A stretch of DNA of 64,000 nt from JAEUOS01 sp965279115 (GTDB lineage: Bacteria > Pseudomonadota > Gammaproteobacteria > Burkholderiales > JAEUOS01), in the NCBI GenBank assembly GCA_965279115.1, contig OZ257137.1:3720001-3784000 (forward strand), in the 5' to 3' direction. Below the pieces are notes generated by a model, which saw only the letters and a program-made list of their open reading frames with translations, made no database searches and was not told where the DNA came from. Each line of letters begins with the position of its first letter. Within the stretch, counting starts at the first letter, position 1. Positions 8,098 through 17,077 of the stretch are shown piece after piece. A program made the translations under genes and the position numbers.

Positions 8098-8412
8098 ATG
8101 AAAACCCCATATCTCGCCGCCGCCCTGCTGTCGCTGGTATGCGGCGCCGCGAACGCGCAGGACCGCAATCTCGGCCGCAATCTCGCCGCGCAATGCGCCA
8201 ATTGCCATGGCACCAATGGCGTCAGCCAGGGCGGCATTCCCGGCCTCGCTGGCCAGGGCCGTGCATACATCATCGCGCAGATGAGCGCCTTCAAGGCGGG
8301 TCAACGCAGCGGCCCTGCGGCGACCATCATGCACCAGCTGGCCAAGGGTTATTCCGACGAACAAATCGCGGCGATGGCGGACTTCTTTTCCGCGCAAAAG
8401 CCGGGCAAGTAG
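8098..8412 (+). CDS. Small class I cytochrome c, probable haem subunit of flavocytochrome c sulfide dehydrogenase
   Basis: Periplasmic monohaem cytochrome of 104 residues. A signal peptide (residues 1-20) ends at ANAQ. The haem-binding motif CANCH spans residues 33-37, and Met78 in ATIMHQL is the likely sixth ligand. The gene ends 12 bases before an FAD-dependent sulfide dehydrogenase gene, so it probably accepts electrons from that flavoprotein, as in FccAB. Some FccA proteins carry two haems; this one carries one. An AGGAGA ribosome-binding site lies upstream. Confidence 0.88.
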   Translation: MKTPYLAAALLSLVCGAANAQDRNLGRNLAAQCANCHGTNGVSQGGIPGLAGQGRAYIIAQMSAFKAGQRSGPAATIMHQLAKGYSDEQIAAMADFFSAQKPGK

Positions 8413-8424
8413 GCAGGGGGCCAT

Positions 8425-9723
8425 ATGAAAAACATCAAATCCGGCATGTTCGACCGTCGTCACTTTCTCAAGCTGGCCGGTTCGGCCGGCGCGCTGGCCG
8501 CGGCCGGCTGTGCGACCACATCGACCCCGCCGCAAAAGATCGGACGGGTCATTGTCGTGGGTGGCGGCTACGGCGGCGCCACTGCGGCCAAGTACCTGCG
8601 CATGTGGTCGGAAGGTGCCATCGAGGTTTTCCTTGTCGAGATGAACCGCAGCTTCGTTTCATGCCCGCTTTCCAACCTTGTGCTCGGCGGCAGTCGCAGG
8701 ATCGAGGACATCACCGTGGGCTATGGTGGCCTGCGCGAGCATGGAGTGCAGGTCATCAATGACGAGGTCACCAAGGTCAACGTCGACAAGAAGACCATCG
8801 AGCTCAAGAAAATCCAGGACCTTGGCTACGACCGGCTGATCGTATCGCCCGGCGTCGATTTCATGTTCGACCAGGTTGCTGCGATGAAGGACGCCAAGGT
8901 GCGTGAGCGCGTGCTGCATGCCTGGAAAGCCGGGCCCGATACGGTGGCGCTTCGCAAGCAACTGGAGGAAATGCGCGATGGCGGGGTCTACGTGCTGTCG
9001 ATTCCGCGCGCGCCCTACCGCTGCCCGCCGGGGCCCTACGAGCGGGCTTGCCAGGTGGCGCACTACTTCAAGACCGCCAAACCGAAGAGCAAGATCATCA
9101 TCCTGGATGCGAACGAAGATGTGGTTTCCAAGGCAGGCCTGTTCAAGGCGCAATGGAATGGCCAGTACAAGGGCCTGATCGAGTACCGCAACAACAGCGA
9201 GGTCAAGGACGTGAACCTATCGACCATGTCCGCGGTTCTCGACATCGGCGCCGACGTCAAGGCCGATGTGCTCAACGTGCTGCCTCCCATGCGCGCCGGC
9301 AATATCGCGCAGCAGGCGGGTTTGATCACTGCCAACAACCGCTGGTGCGGCGTCGACTGGACCACCATGGAGTCGATCGCACGCCCCGGCATCCACGTGC
9401 TGGGCGATGCCACCTTGTCCGCGCCGCTGATGCCCAAGTCGGGGCACATGGCCAATCAGCATGCGAAAGTGGCCGCGGCAGCCATCGTGGAGCTGATGAA
9501 TGGCCGAACGCCGTCAGCCACGCCGATGATGGCCAATACCTGCTATTCGTTCGTCGATGACAAGAACGTCGTCCACGTGTCTAGCGTCCATGCATACGAC
9601 CCGAAGGACAAGACCATGAAGGTCGTCCCCGGGTCGGGCGGGCTATCGCCGGCGCCGACCGAACTCGAGGGAACCTACGCAAACGCCTGGGCGAGGAACA
9701 TCTGGCACGACATGCTGGGTTGA
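8425..9723 (+). CDS. fccB: Flavocytochrome c sulfide dehydrogenase, flavoprotein subunit
   Basis: FAD enzyme (432 residues) that oxidises sulfide to sulfur in the periplasm and passes electrons to its cytochrome partner. It has a twin-arginine signal (DRRHFLKLAG, residues 10-19), the FAD-binding GGGYGG loop (about 46-51), and the family segment YRCPPGPYERA with the first redox-active cysteine. A second cysteine lies in NRWCGVDW; these two correspond to the active-site disulfide of the family. The C-terminal domain contains the LPPMRAGNIAQQAGL segment typical of FccB. It is co-directional with the cytochrome gene just upstream. The symbol is by family resemblance; SoxF is a close relative. Confidence 0.9.
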   Translation: MKNIKSGMFDRRHFLKLAGSAGALAAAGCATTSTPPQKIGRVIVVGGGYGGATAAKYLRMWSEGAIEVFLVEMNRSFVSCPLSNLVLGGSRRIEDITVGYGGLREHGVQVINDEVTKVNVDKKTIELKKIQDLGYDRLIVSPGVDFMFDQVAAMKDAKVRERVLHAWKAGPDTVALRKQLEEMRDGGVYVLSIPRAPYRCPPGPYERACQVAHYFKTAKPKSKIIILDANEDVVSKAGLFKAQWNGQYKGLIEYRNNSEVKDVNLSTMSAVLDIGADVKADVLNVLPPMRAGNIAQQAGLITANNRWCGVDWTTMESIARPGIHVLGDATLSAPLMPKSGHMANQHAKVAAAAIVELMNGRTPSATPMMANTCYSFVDDKNVVHVSSVHAYDPKDKTMKVVPGSGGLSPAPTELEGTYANAWARNIWHDMLG

Positions 9724-9747
9724 CCGCCCGGAATACCCAAAATGAAA

Positions 9748-9775
9748 ACGGCGCCCCATGGGCGCCGTCTTTTTT
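9748..9775 (+). terminator. Rho-independent terminator after fccB
   Basis: ACGGCGCCC (9748-9756) and GGGCGCCGT (9760-9768) form a perfect 9-bp stem with a CAT loop, followed by C and a run of six T (9770-9775). Because the next gene is convergent, the stem may serve both directions, but the T run favours the plus strand. Confidence 0.9.
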
Positions 9776-9787
9776 CGCAGCTTGGCC

Positions 9788-10252
9788 TCACTTCGCCGGC
9801 GCGTCGCGACGGATATTGCGGCGCAGTTCGACCTGTGGCTTGTCCAGCGTGACCGCGATCGGCGCGACCGCATCGATTTTCAGCTCATAGTCGCCCACTT
9901 CCTTGATGTCGATCACCATCATGGTGCGGGACAAGACCTGTGCCGAGGGTGACATCGGGTCGCTCGTGTTGTTGACTCGGAAGTCGCCCGTAGCCACAGG
10001 CGTACCGGATTTCGTGAGCGTCGCACGATAGTTGTTCCATTTGCCGGCTTCGGTCGCACTGGCGGCATACTCGGCCTGCAGATTGAGGGCGACCGGATTC
10101 ATGTCTGGTCCAAGGGTGACGGTAAGGGGTGCGAACCCACCGTTGGTCTCGGCCTTGAGGGGAAAGCGCGCGACTTTCTCACCGGTGAACAGTGCATCGC
10201 ATCCCGCGCCAAACAGACCGGCAAGCATCATCAAGCCAACTAGCCGACGCAT
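9788..10252 (-). CDS. Probable lipoprotein of unknown function
   Basis: Protein of 154 residues beginning MRRLVGLMMLAGLFGAGCDA. This is a short lipoprotein-like signal with the candidate acylated cysteine at residue 18, although the lipobox (GAGC) is not a perfect match. The rest is predicted mostly beta strand without a family I recognise. The middle part, around residues 60-120, reads like a small beta-sandwich domain. It lies four bases after the xth stop on the same strand, so it is probably co-transcribed with xth. No function can be assigned. Confidence 0.7.
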   Translation of the reverse strand: MRRLVGLMMLAGLFGAGCDALFTGEKVARFPLKAETNGGFAPLTVTLGPDMNPVALNLQAEYAASATEAGKWNNYRATLTKSGTPVATGDFRVNNTSDPMSPSAQVLSRTMMVIDIKEVGDYELKIDAVAPIAVTLDKPQVELRRNIRRDAPAK

Positions 10253-10256
10253 CGTG

Positions 10257-11024
10257 TCAAACCGCGAAGTCAGCCACGACCGGTGCGTGGTCGGACGGCT
10301 TTTCAAGCTTGCGCGGCGCGCGGTCGACAACGCAGGCCGTGCAAGTGCCGGCCAGCGCCTTCGAGGTGAGGATGTGGTCGATGCGCAAGCCGGCGTTGCG
10401 GCGGAATCCGAGCATCCGGTAGTCCCACCATGAAAAAGTCTTCTCGGGCTGCTCGAACAGACGGAAGCAATCCACCATGCCCTGCCCGACCAGCGTCGCC
10501 CAAGCGGCGCGCTCTTTCGGGCTGACCAGTACCTGGCCTTCCCAGGCGGCGGGGTCATGGACATCGCGGTCTTCCGGGGCGATGTTGTAATCACCCAGGA
10601 GTGCCAGCTTTTCGTGCCGGGCCAGGAGCTGCCCGACATAGCCGTTCATGGCGTCGAGCCAGTCCAGCTTGTAGCGGTACTTGTCGGATTCCAGGCTCTG
10701 GCCGTTGGGGAAATAGGCGCATACGACGCGCACCCCGGAGATGGTGGCGGCGATGACCCGGCGCTGTTCGTCCGCATAGTCCGGTATATCCGCCAGTACA
10801 TCCAGCATCGGCAGGCGCGAGAGTATGGCCACGCCGTTGTAGGTTTTCTGGCCATTGACCGCCGACTCATAGCCTGCCTCGCGCAGGGCTTCGAAGGGGT
10901 ACTTCTCGGCTGTCAGCTTGAGTTCCTGCAAGCATAGGGCGTCGACGTCGGCGGTTGCCAGCCAGTCGAGCACGTGCTGAAGCCGGACATTCAGTGAGTT
11001 GACGTTCCAGGTGGCGATTCGCAC
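10257..11024 (-). CDS. xth: Exodeoxyribonuclease III
   Basis: Mg-dependent AP endonuclease and 3'-5' exonuclease of base-excision repair (255 residues). It begins with the family's MRIATWNVNSLNVRL segment. Catalytic residues visible are Glu34 in CLQELKL, the GDYNIAPEDRDVHD loop, the RIDHIL segment and the terminal SDHAPV. Length is normal for the ExoIII/XthA family. The start codon is GTG. The next gene downstream, a lipoprotein, is four bases away. Confidence 0.95.
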   Translation of the reverse strand: MRIATWNVNSLNVRLQHVLDWLATADVDALCLQELKLTAEKYPFEALREAGYESAVNGQKTYNGVAILSRLPMLDVLADIPDYADEQRRVIAATISGVRVVCAYFPNGQSLESDKYRYKLDWLDAMNGYVGQLLARHEKLALLGDYNIAPEDRDVHDPAAWEGQVLVSPKERAAWATLVGQGMVDCFRLFEQPEKTFSWWDYRMLGFRRNAGLRIDHILTSKALAGTCTACVVDRAPRKLEKPSDHAPVVADFAV

Positions 11025-11036
11025 GGGATTCAGGCA

Positions 11037-11063
11037 ATAAAAAGCCGCCGGAGCTGGCGGCTT
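11037..11063 (-). terminator. Rho-independent terminator after the glutaredoxin-like gene
   Basis: On the minus strand AAGCCGCC/GGCGGCTT form an 8-bp stem with a six-base loop, followed by a T-rich run (complement of 11037-11043). It lies between the glutaredoxin-like gene and xth. Confidence 0.8.
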
Positions 11064-11082
11064 GTCGGGTTGCGGGACAGCG

Positions 11083-11760
11083 TCAGAATCCCTTGAACCA
11101 GGACGGCGGCTTGCTTCCGCTGTCGGCCGGGAGGGAGGGGGCGCCAGCGGTTGGTGCGGTGCCGGCGGCAGGGCCGGCCTTGTCGGCTGCTGCGTTGGCA
11201 GGCGCAGTGGCGCTCTTGGGTGCCTCGGGCGTGAACGGCGCGGCCGGCAGCGCCGGGGCGTTCTTGAATCCAGCTGGCAGCACGTTGTTGGGCGGATAGC
11301 CTGCCACGGTCAAGGCGCCGTTCCAGGCGCCTTCCTCGAACCCCACCTGGCGGTTGCTGCCCACCATCATCACCGGCACCTGCTCGGCCTTGGTGGCCTC
11401 CTTGAACATCTTGATGTCCTCGGGGGTGCGCACGGTCTTCTCGGCGAACGGGATGCCACGCTTGTTGAGCAGGTTGCGGCCCTGGTTGCATGCGTCGCAA
11501 TCAGAGGTGGTGTAGAGAGTCACAGGAAAACTCTTGGTCGCCTGCTGAAGTGCATAGGGGAGCCCTGGGGTCGCACCGCCGGATGAGGCGGCCGCAGCCG
11601 CGACGGGTTTCTGCACGCCCTTGGCGCCTGGCGGCGGCGGTTGGTCGCTGTAGATCACCCGGCCGTCCGGGCCGGTGTACTTGTACTGCGCCGTCGCCGA
11701 TGCCGCAGCCAGCATCGCCACGGCTGCGATCACGGCGCCAATTTTAGAAATAGCACGCAT
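11083..11760 (-). CDS. Exported DUF4124/glutaredoxin-fold protein
   Basis: Protein of 225 residues with a signal peptide ending near ATAQ (residue 25). An N-terminal DUF4124-like stretch (YKYTGPDGRVIYSDQPPPP) is followed by a glutaredoxin-like domain whose active site is a CDAC motif after TLYTTSD. Domain length and the VPVMMVG segment (cis-Pro region) support a thioredoxin fold. The last 60 residues are an Ala/Pro-rich linker ending in KPPSWFKGF. The likely role is a periplasmic thiol-disulfide reaction. The stop of prlC lies 25 bases upstream, so it probably ends a folD-prlC-this-gene operon. Confidence 0.82.
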   Translation of the reverse strand: MRAISKIGAVIAAVAMLAAASATAQYKYTGPDGRVIYSDQPPPPGAKGVQKPVAAAAASSGGATPGLPYALQQATKSFPVTLYTTSDCDACNQGRNLLNKRGIPFAEKTVRTPEDIKMFKEATKAEQVPVMMVGSNRQVGFEEGAWNGALTVAGYPPNNVLPAGFKNAPALPAAPFTPEAPKSATAPANAAADKAGPAAGTAPTAGAPSLPADSGSKPPSWFKGF

Positions 11761-11785
11761 GTCGGTCTCCTTGCAAATCATGGAG

Positions 11786-13840
11786 TTATGCAGGCATCAT
11801 ACCATTGTGCCTGAGCAGGGCGTCGATTTTCGGATCGCGCCCGCGAAACGCGCGGAAATTCTCCGCGGCCGCCCGGCTCCCGCCCATGGCAAGAATCTCG
11901 GCAAGAAAGCGCGCGCCGGCCTTTTCTGACAGCGGGCCTTCCTCCTCGAATGCGCTGTAGGCATCGGCCGACAGCACTTCGGCCCATTTGTAGCTGTAGT
12001 AGCCCGCCGCATAGCCACCGGCGAAAATGTGCGAGAAATTGTTCGGGAAACGGTTGTAATCCGGAGGTTGCATCACCGCTACCTTGTCGCGCACCTTTTG
12101 CAGCAGCGCGAGCGGGGTTTGCGCTTTCGGATCGAAGTCGTGATGCAGCAACATGTCGAAAAGCGAAAACTCGATCTGCCGCACCGTCTGCATGCCGGCC
12201 TGGAAATTCTTGGCCGCGATCATCTTGTCGAACAGTTCCCGCGGCAGGGGTTTTCCGGAATCGACATGTCCGGTCATGTGCCGAACCACGTCCCATTCCC
12301 AGCAGAAATTTTCCATGAACTGGCTCGGCAGTTCCACCGCATCCCATTCCACGCCGTTGATTCCGGCGACCCCGAGGTCTTCAACCTGCGTGAGCATGTG
12401 GTGCAGGCCGTGACCGAATTCATGGAACAAGGTGATCACGTCATCGTGGGTGAACAGCGCAGGACGCTTTTTTCCGTCGGGACCGGCCACGCCGCGGGCG
12501 AAATTGCAGGTCAGGTAGGCCACTGGTGTCTGGATCGCGTGATCCTTGCGGCGTCGCGTGATCGCATCGTCCATCCAGGCGCCACCGCGCTTGGTGTCGC
12601 GTGAATAAAGGTCGAGGTAGAACTGTCCGATCAGGTTGCCGGCTGTCGACTCGATGCGGAAGAAGCGCGCGTCCGCATCCCATACCGGCGCGTTGTCAGG
12701 CTTGATACGCACCGAGAACACCGACTCGACCACCTTGAACAGGCCTTCGAGCACGCGCGGTTCGGGAAAGTACTCCTTCACCTCCTGGTCCGAAAACGCG
12801 TAACGCTTCTCGCGCAGCTTCTCGGAGGCATACAGCGTGTCCCAGGCGGCGAGTTCGCTCAGCCCCAGCGAGTCACGCGCGAACCCCGCAAGCTCGCGCA
12901 TGTCGCGTTCGGCAAACGGCTTTGCCCGCGCGGCCAGGTCCTCAAGGAAATCCAGCACCTCGCGAGGCGTATTGGCCATTTTCGGCACCAGGGAGACGCA
13001 GGCAAAGCTCTCATAACCGAGCAGCCTTGCTTCCTCGTCGCGCAAGGCAAGTATGCGGTCGATCAGGGGCGTGTTGTCGAGCCTGGCGTCGCCAAACTCC
13101 GAGGCACGCGTCACGTTGGCCTTGTAGATGGTTTCACGCAAGGCTCGATCATCGGCGTACTGCAGCACCGGCAGGTAGGACGGCGCCTGGAGGGTGAACT
13201 TCCAGCCGGGCTTGCCATCCTTTTCAGCGGCCTCGCGCGCGGCGGAGAGAACATCCTCCGGCAACCCGTTGAGGCGCGCCCTGTCCTCGATCACCAGTGA
13301 GAAGGCGTTGGTCGCATCAAGAACGTTTTCCGAGAACTTGGAGCCTAGCGCCGCCTGTTCCTCGGCGATTGCCTTGTAGCGCGCCTTTTCCGCCTCGGGC
13401 AGCTCCGCCCCGCCCAGGCGGAAGTCGCGGATCTCGTTGTCCACAATACGCTTGCGCGCCGGCGCCAGGCGGGCGAACTCCGCCGAAGCCTTCAGCGCCT
13501 TGTACTTGTTGAACAACTGCAGGTTCTGGCCCAGCTCGGTCCAGTATTCGGTGACCTTGGGCAGATTCTCGTTGTAGGCATCGCGCAGGTCCGGGCTGTC
13601 CTTGACCGCATGTAGATGCCCGACCACGCCCCAGGCGCGGGACAGGCGCTCGTTGGCGTCTTCAAGAGGTGCGACGAAAGTGTCCCAGGCGATGGCGGAA
13701 TCGTCACCCGAGACGCGCGCAACGGTTTTCCTGCATTCGCCGAGCAAGGCGTCTATCGCCGGGGCGACATGTTCGCTGCGGATCGCATCAAAGCGCGGCA
13801 ATCCGGAAAAATCCAGCAGGGGGTTAGATGCATCGGTCAT
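11786..13840 (-). CDS. prlC: Oligopeptidase A, M3 metallopeptidase
   Basis: Cytosolic zinc endopeptidase (684 residues) that degrades small peptides and signal-peptide fragments. The zinc motif HEFGH is near residue 470, followed by the M3 signature continuing with GLHHMLTQVEDLGVAG and the third-ligand region GVEWDAVELPSQFMEN. The N-terminus MTDASNPLLDFSGLPRFDAI is typical of bacterial oligopeptidase A. The start codon overlaps the folD stop by four bases (13837-13840), suggesting translational coupling. Confidence 0.95.
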   Translation of the reverse strand: MTDASNPLLDFSGLPRFDAIRSEHVAPAIDALLGECRKTVARVSGDDSAIAWDTFVAPLEDANERLSRAWGVVGHLHAVKDSPDLRDAYNENLPKVTEYWTELGQNLQLFNKYKALKASAEFARLAPARKRIVDNEIRDFRLGGAELPEAEKARYKAIAEEQAALGSKFSENVLDATNAFSLVIEDRARLNGLPEDVLSAAREAAEKDGKPGWKFTLQAPSYLPVLQYADDRALRETIYKANVTRASEFGDARLDNTPLIDRILALRDEEARLLGYESFACVSLVPKMANTPREVLDFLEDLAARAKPFAERDMRELAGFARDSLGLSELAAWDTLYASEKLREKRYAFSDQEVKEYFPEPRVLEGLFKVVESVFSVRIKPDNAPVWDADARFFRIESTAGNLIGQFYLDLYSRDTKRGGAWMDDAITRRRKDHAIQTPVAYLTCNFARGVAGPDGKKRPALFTHDDVITLFHEFGHGLHHMLTQVEDLGVAGINGVEWDAVELPSQFMENFCWEWDVVRHMTGHVDSGKPLPRELFDKMIAAKNFQAGMQTVRQIEFSLFDMLLHHDFDPKAQTPLALLQKVRDKVAVMQPPDYNRFPNNFSHIFAGGYAAGYYSYKWAEVLSADAYSAFEEEGPLSEKAGARFLAEILAMGGSRAAAENFRAFRGRDPKIDALLRHNGMMPA

Positions 13841-14682
13841 GTGGATTCGGCAGCTTTCAATGTATTGGCCAGCAGCATGGCAATGGTCATGGGGCCAACG
13901 CCCCCCGGCACCGGCGTGATGAATCCGGCCACTTCACGCACGCCGGCGAAATCGACATCACCGCACAACTTGCCGGATTCGTCACGATTCATGCCCACGT
14001 CGATGACGCAGGCTCCCGGTTTGACCATCGCCGCGGTGACGAGTTTCACACGCCCCACGGCCGCCACCAGGATGTCGGCCTGGCGCGTGATCGCCCCGAG
14101 ATCCGGCGTCTTCGAGTGACAGATGGTGACGGTGGCGCCGGCTTGCAAGAGCAGCATGGCCATTGGTTTGCCGACGATGTTGGAGCGGCCGATCACAACC
14201 GCGTGCCGGCCTTCCGGATTGATTCCCGCATCCTTGAGGATCTCCATCACGCCCGCAGGCGTGCATGGCGCAAAGCCGGCCAGGCCGGTCATGAGCGCGC
14301 CGGCGCTGGCAACATGAAACCCGTCGACGTCCTTCGCGGGAGCGATGGCTTCGATCACCCGGTTGGCGTCGATGTGGGGCGGCAGCGGCAACTGGGTCAG
14401 AATGCCATGGATGGCCGGGTCTGCATTGAGCGCAGCCAGGCGCTCCAGCAATTCGGTTTTGCTTGTCGTTGCGGGCAATTCGATCAGCCGCGATTCGAAG
14501 CTTGCGTCCGCGCAGGCGCGCACCTTGTTGCGGACATAAACCCGTGACGCCGGGTTGTCACCGACGATGATCACCGCCAGCCCGGGGCGCCTGCCTTGCG
14601 TCGCAAGTGCTTCCGCGCGCGCGCGATACTGGCCGCGCAAGCGAGCGGCGAGAGCGGCACCATCAAGTATTGTGGCACTCAT
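13837..14682 (-). CDS. folD: Bifunctional methylenetetrahydrofolate dehydrogenase/cyclohydrolase
   Basis: Cytosolic enzyme of one-carbon folate metabolism (281 residues). Visible features are the substrate-site YVRNKVRACA segment with catalytic Lys53, the QLPLPPHID motif and the Rossmann motif GRSNIVGKPMA for NADP binding. The PGGVGPMTIAMLLANT C-terminal signature is also present. The chosen ATG at 14682 starts the canonical MSATILDG segment; a longer upstream frame has no homology. It overlaps prlC by four bases and is transcribed ahead of it. Confidence 0.96.
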   Translation of the reverse strand: MSATILDGAALAARLRGQYRARAEALATQGRRPGLAVIIVGDNPASRVYVRNKVRACADASFESRLIELPATTSKTELLERLAALNADPAIHGILTQLPLPPHIDANRVIEAIAPAKDVDGFHVASAGALMTGLAGFAPCTPAGVMEILKDAGINPEGRHAVVIGRSNIVGKPMAMLLLQAGATVTICHSKTPDLGAITRQADILVAAVGRVKLVTAAMVKPGACVIDVGMNRDESGKLCGDVDFAGVREVAGFITPVPGGVGPMTIAMLLANTLKAAEST

Positions 14683-14756
14683 GGTTTGTGTTTCCCGGCG
14701 CGATGGCCTGGTTCGATTCTGGAGCACATGGTGAGGATCCAGTCCCGCCGCGTGCG

Positions 14757-16298
14757 TCAGTGATGATCGCGCTGAAACGCCGACAGGAGCGAATAAAAGG
14801 GCGCGAGTTTAGCAGGCAGATCGGCGAAAACCGGGCCCAGACGACGGTAGCAGGCGTGGGTTTCCGGGTTTGGCACAAAGCGCCGGTGCACCGGCGGAAG
14901 CAGCGCCACCGCCGCATGCAAATCGGGCACCCGCTGCAAGGCCGCAAGCGCCACCAGCGCGGCACCCTGCGCCGTGGTTTCCGGATTCTCCGCGACCACC
15001 AGCGTGCGGCCGAACAGGTCGGCCGCCATCTGCAACCAGAAAGGCGAATGGGCGAATCCTCCACCGGCAATGATCTCCTCGACCGGGCCGCCGGCGAGTT
15101 CCTCCAGCACGGCGAGAATCATCGCCAGGTTGAACAGCACGCCTTCCATGACGGCGCGCACCATGTGCGCCGGTCCGTGGCCGAAGTTGAGCCCGATGAA
15201 GGAGGCACGCGCGTCGGCATTCCAGAGCGGCGCGCGTTCCCCGGCGAGATACGGGTGGAACAACAGCCCGCCCGCGCCGGGCGGCGCCGCCTGCGCGATA
15301 TCGGCGAGTATGGAATACGGGTCCGCGGCGCCTGCCTTGGCAGCTTCGATCCCGAGGCGCAACTGCGGAAAGTTGTCACGCAGCCAGCGCAGGGGCAGGC
15401 CGCCGCCGTTGGTGGCGCCGCCGATGACGAACTGGCCTTCCGAAAGGGCATAGCAGAACGTTCGCATCGCAGCGTCCGTGGAGGGACGGTCAACCGCCAT
15501 TCGAAGCGCGCCGCTGGTGCCGATGGTAAGCACCGCGCGGCGCTTTGCGGCCCCTGCCATCAGGCCCGCACCCAGATTGGCAAGGCATCCGTCCGAACCG
15601 CCCAGGATAAACGGCGTGGCGGGGTCGATCCCGCATTGGCCCGCCAGTTCGATGTTCATGCCGCGCAGGATCGTCTCTGGACGGGCGATTCGAGAGAGGC
15701 GTTCGCGGCCGATCCCGGCGCCAGCCAGGGCGATGTCACTCCAGTCGCGCTTCGCCAGCGAATAAAGCCCGCTTGCCGACGCGATCGCGTCGTCGACGAT
15801 CCAGCGTCCGAACAGGCGATGGCAGATCCATTCCTTGAGCGACACGAAACGGGCTGCCGCGGCGAACGTCGCGGGCGCGGTTTCCTTGAGCCAGATGAGC
15901 TTGGTCAGGGGCGACATTGGATGAATCGGCACGCCGGTGTCGGCATACAGGGTCTGCGCACCCGGCGCGGCGCGCAGTGCCTGGGCCTGGTGTGAAGGAC
16001 GATTGTCTGCCCAGGTGTGCGCTGCCATCAGCGGGCGCCCGGCACCATCAACCGCCAGCATGCTGTGCATGGCCGCTGACAGCGCCACACAATCGATGCG
16101 CGTGGCACTTTGGGCTGACAGCCGATTCAGGCAGTCGATCAGTGCGTCTAGAACAACGGCGGGTTCAAGTTCCGCCGCGCCCGGCTGCGGCGCCTGCAGC
16201 GCATATTCGACAGCCGCGGAGGTACCGGTAAAGCGGGCGTCCTCGAACAGAAGCGCGCGGGTGCTGGAGGTGCCGATGTCAACGGCGGCAATCAGCAT
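14757..16298 (-). CDS. FGGY-family sugar kinase, gluconokinase type
   Basis: Two-domain FGGY carbohydrate kinase of 513 residues, an ATP-dependent cytosolic enzyme. The first phosphate-binding loop is DIGTSSTRALLFE (residues 6-18). The segment ALSAAMHSMLAVDGAGRP followed by TWADNRP is typical of gluconate kinases of the FGGY (GntK) type rather than of glycerol kinases. The phosphate-2 loop is TIGTSGALRM and the C-terminal adenosine motif is GGGFAHSPFWLQM. Xylulose or gluconate are both possible substrates. It is divergent from rpe, 71 bases away; epimerase and gluconokinase both feed the pentose phosphate pathway. Confidence 0.85.
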   Translation of the reverse strand: MLIAAVDIGTSSTRALLFEDARFTGTSAAVEYALQAPQPGAAELEPAVVLDALIDCLNRLSAQSATRIDCVALSAAMHSMLAVDGAGRPLMAAHTWADNRPSHQAQALRAAPGAQTLYADTGVPIHPMSPLTKLIWLKETAPATFAAAARFVSLKEWICHRLFGRWIVDDAIASASGLYSLAKRDWSDIALAGAGIGRERLSRIARPETILRGMNIELAGQCGIDPATPFILGGSDGCLANLGAGLMAGAAKRRAVLTIGTSGALRMAVDRPSTDAAMRTFCYALSEGQFVIGGATNGGGLPLRWLRDNFPQLRLGIEAAKAGAADPYSILADIAQAAPPGAGGLLFHPYLAGERAPLWNADARASFIGLNFGHGPAHMVRAVMEGVLFNLAMILAVLEELAGGPVEEIIAGGGFAHSPFWLQMAADLFGRTLVVAENPETTAQGAALVALAALQRVPDLHAAVALLPPVHRRFVPNPETHACYRRLGPVFADLPAKLAPFYSLLSAFQRDHH

Positions 16299-16369
16299 GG
16301 GGGCAGGCAACGGAAGGTGGTCATCACGGCAGTAAAATTCGTTGCAACGCATTCTACGGTGACCGTCAA

Positions 16370-17059
16370 GTGACCTTTCGCATCGCCCCCTCGATTCTTT
16401 CCGCCGATTTCGCCCGCCTGGGCGAGGAAGTGCGCAACGTGCTGGCCGCGGGTGCGGACGTGGTGCATTTCGACGTGATGGACAACCACTACGTGCCCAA
16501 CCTCACCATCGGGCCGATGGTATGCGAGGCGGTGCGCCCGCACGCGGTCAAGGACGGCAAGCCGGCACCCATCGACGTGCACCTGATGGTCAAGCCGGTC
16601 GACCGCATCATTCCCGATTTCGCCCGTGCGGGCGCCAACATCATCAGCTTTCATCCGGAGGCATCCGAGCATATCGACCGGACACTTGCGCTGATCCGCG
16701 AATCCGGATGCAAGGCGGGCCTGGTGTTCAATCCGGGCACGCCGCTTTCCTATCTCGATCACGTGATGGACAGGCTGGACCTGATCCTCATCATGTCGGT
16801 CAATCCGGGCTTTGGCGGCCAGAAGTTCATTCCCGGGGCGCTCAGCAAGCTCAAGGCAGTGCGCGCGCGCATCGACGCGCATCGCGCCGCCGGCGGGCAG
16901 GAAATCTGGCTTGAGGTCGACGGTGGCGTCAAGACCGACAACATCCGGGCCATCGGCGCGGCCGGCGCGGATACCTTCGTCGCCGGCTCGGCGGTGTTCG
17001 GTGCCAAGGACTATCGCGCGGTGATCAGCGCCATGCGCGCGGAACTCGCCACCATTTGA
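16370..17059 (+). CDS. rpe: Ribulose-phosphate 3-epimerase
   Basis: TIM-barrel enzyme of the pentose phosphate and Calvin cycles (229 residues). It begins MTFRIAPSILSADFARLGEE and carries the metal-binding His33 and Asp35 in HFDVMDNH. His71 lies in IDVHLMV and the second catalytic Asp in EVDGGVKTDN. The start codon is GTG with an in-frame context that matches other Rpe proteins. In this group rpe is commonly followed by gph and trpE; here gph lies about 18 kb further on. Confidence 0.97.
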   Translation: MTFRIAPSILSADFARLGEEVRNVLAAGADVVHFDVMDNHYVPNLTIGPMVCEAVRPHAVKDGKPAPIDVHLMVKPVDRIIPDFARAGANIISFHPEASEHIDRTLALIRESGCKAGLVFNPGTPLSYLDHVMDRLDLILIMSVNPGFGGQKFIPGALSKLKAVRARIDAHRAAGGQEIWLEVDGGVKTDNIRAIGAAGADTFVAGSAVFGAKDYRAVISAMRAELATI

Positions 17060-17077
17060 TTCGAAACACCGGGCGCC

